The notes below the pieces were generated by a model. The model saw nothing but the letters and a program-made list of their open reading frames with translations. It was not told the origin of the DNA and made no database searches. Both the position numbers and the translations under genes were made by a program. A stretch of DNA of 64,000 nt from Roridomyces roridus. Taxonomy: Eukaryota; Basidiomycota; Agaricomycetes; Agaricales; Mycenaceae. The stretch is taken from the NCBI GenBank assembly GCA_029378245.1, contig JARKIF010000025.1, positions 62,001 to 126,000 of the forward strand, given 5' to 3'. Each line of letters begins with the position of its first letter. Position 1 is the first letter of the stretch. Positions 63,585 to 64,000 of the stretch are shown here, piece after piece.

Positions 63585-64000
63585 ATATACTCAAATTTTT
63601 TGCATATTTCCCGTCTCCTTCCACCACGCTGTCCCTCACATTCGCCGCCTTTCCCATGATGCCTCCGCATCGCTCCATTCAGGGTGCCCGACGCCGCACT
63701 AGCGCCCGCCGGACGCGCTGTCGCTTGTGGAGCGTTGCTCCGTCGGGGTGTCCGTCTGGCCGCTTTGTCGTCGTCGGTCGGTTCATCCCAGTCTCGCGTC
63801 GCGTGGCCCTGGTCGCAGAAGCGCTTCCCCGCCTTTTCTCTTCCTGCACAGGGCGGTGCATCCATTTTGGAGGCATCAAGCGTGCCTGCGGCCAGAGGCC
63901 GCGTGCGACACAATCCAGCTTTCGGATTGCACTGTCTAGACGATAATCACTGCTTATACATTCCCGGCACTCATTCCGGGCGCGCCGAAGGCGCCATCTT
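63585..64000. other. 3' flank of the recombinase, probably the end of the DIRS-like element
   Basis: No gene supported. An open frame at 63581-63946 is Arg-rich and looks like non-coding GC-rich sequence. The stretch ends with a small palindrome-like GGCGCGCCGAAGGCGCC. Terminal repeats could not be matched to the left flank. Confidence 0.3.

Overview
The window looks like a piece of a filamentous basidiomycete nuclear genome, probably an agaricomycete and a plant-litter or wood decomposer. Genes carry many ~45-60 nt GT-AG introns. Recognisable families are typical of that group: a GH7 cellobiohydrolase with a CBM1, DUF6534 seven-helix proteins, an MLKL-NTD/NB-ARC/TPR NLR, F-box and BTB proteins, a PCL-type cyclin, and a DIRS-type tyrosine-recombinase retrotransposon. 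The species-level placement is inference. No rRNA, tRNA or CRISPR was seen.

Layout. 1-4751: a GH3 beta-glucosidase 3' end, a complete GH7 cellobiohydrolase and a GNAT acetyltransferase, all on the + strand. 4752-13486: one small hypothetical gene, a MULE-like element with a 10-bp target duplication, decayed coding sequence and a damaged DUF6534 gene. 13.28-28.8 kb: a ~2.9 kb segment carrying an MLKL-NTD-like gene (+) and a PCL-type cyclin gene (-) is present twice in direct orientation. Each copy was later hit by two different DNA transposons. Removing the four insertions brings both copies back to ~2.9 kb. In the first copy the cyclin is broken and the MLKL-like gene looks intact. In the second the cyclin is intact and the MLKL-like gene has a 1-nt frameshift. 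Between the copies lie a pseudogene and a nest of foldback-type repeats. 30.1-35.5 kb: BTB protein, multi-pass membrane protein, frameshifted F-box gene. 35.8-39.3 kb: a complete seven-exon NLR with an MLKL-type N-terminus, NB-ARC ATPase and about eleven TPRs; it looks more AT-rich than its surroundings. 39.8-44.8 kb: a decayed MFS transporter, a secreted FAD oxidase and a DUF6534 protein. 45.3-48.1 kb: tail-to-tail copies of an F-box/LRR-like gene end. 48.1-51 kb: small inverted-repeat elements. 51.2-54.3 kb: a single-pass membrane protein whose intron holds two abutting perfect palindromes, then a secreted DUF3455 protein. 55-63.6 kb: a DIRS-like element (gag-like, RT/RNase H, tyrosine recombinase) wrecked by an insertion, a nested hAT element and an 8-bp duplication.

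How it fits together. The first genes are for extracellular cellulose breakdown. The middle is a duplication and transposon battlefield around a candidate programmed-cell-death locus, with two stand-alone MLKL-NTD-like genes and one NLR that carries its own MLKL-NTD-like domain. The most unusual structure is the palindrome pair at 51477-51570, where 54 bp and 40 bp perfect palindromes abut and bury a predicted splice donor. All splice models here come from reading the sequence and would need transcripts to confirm.
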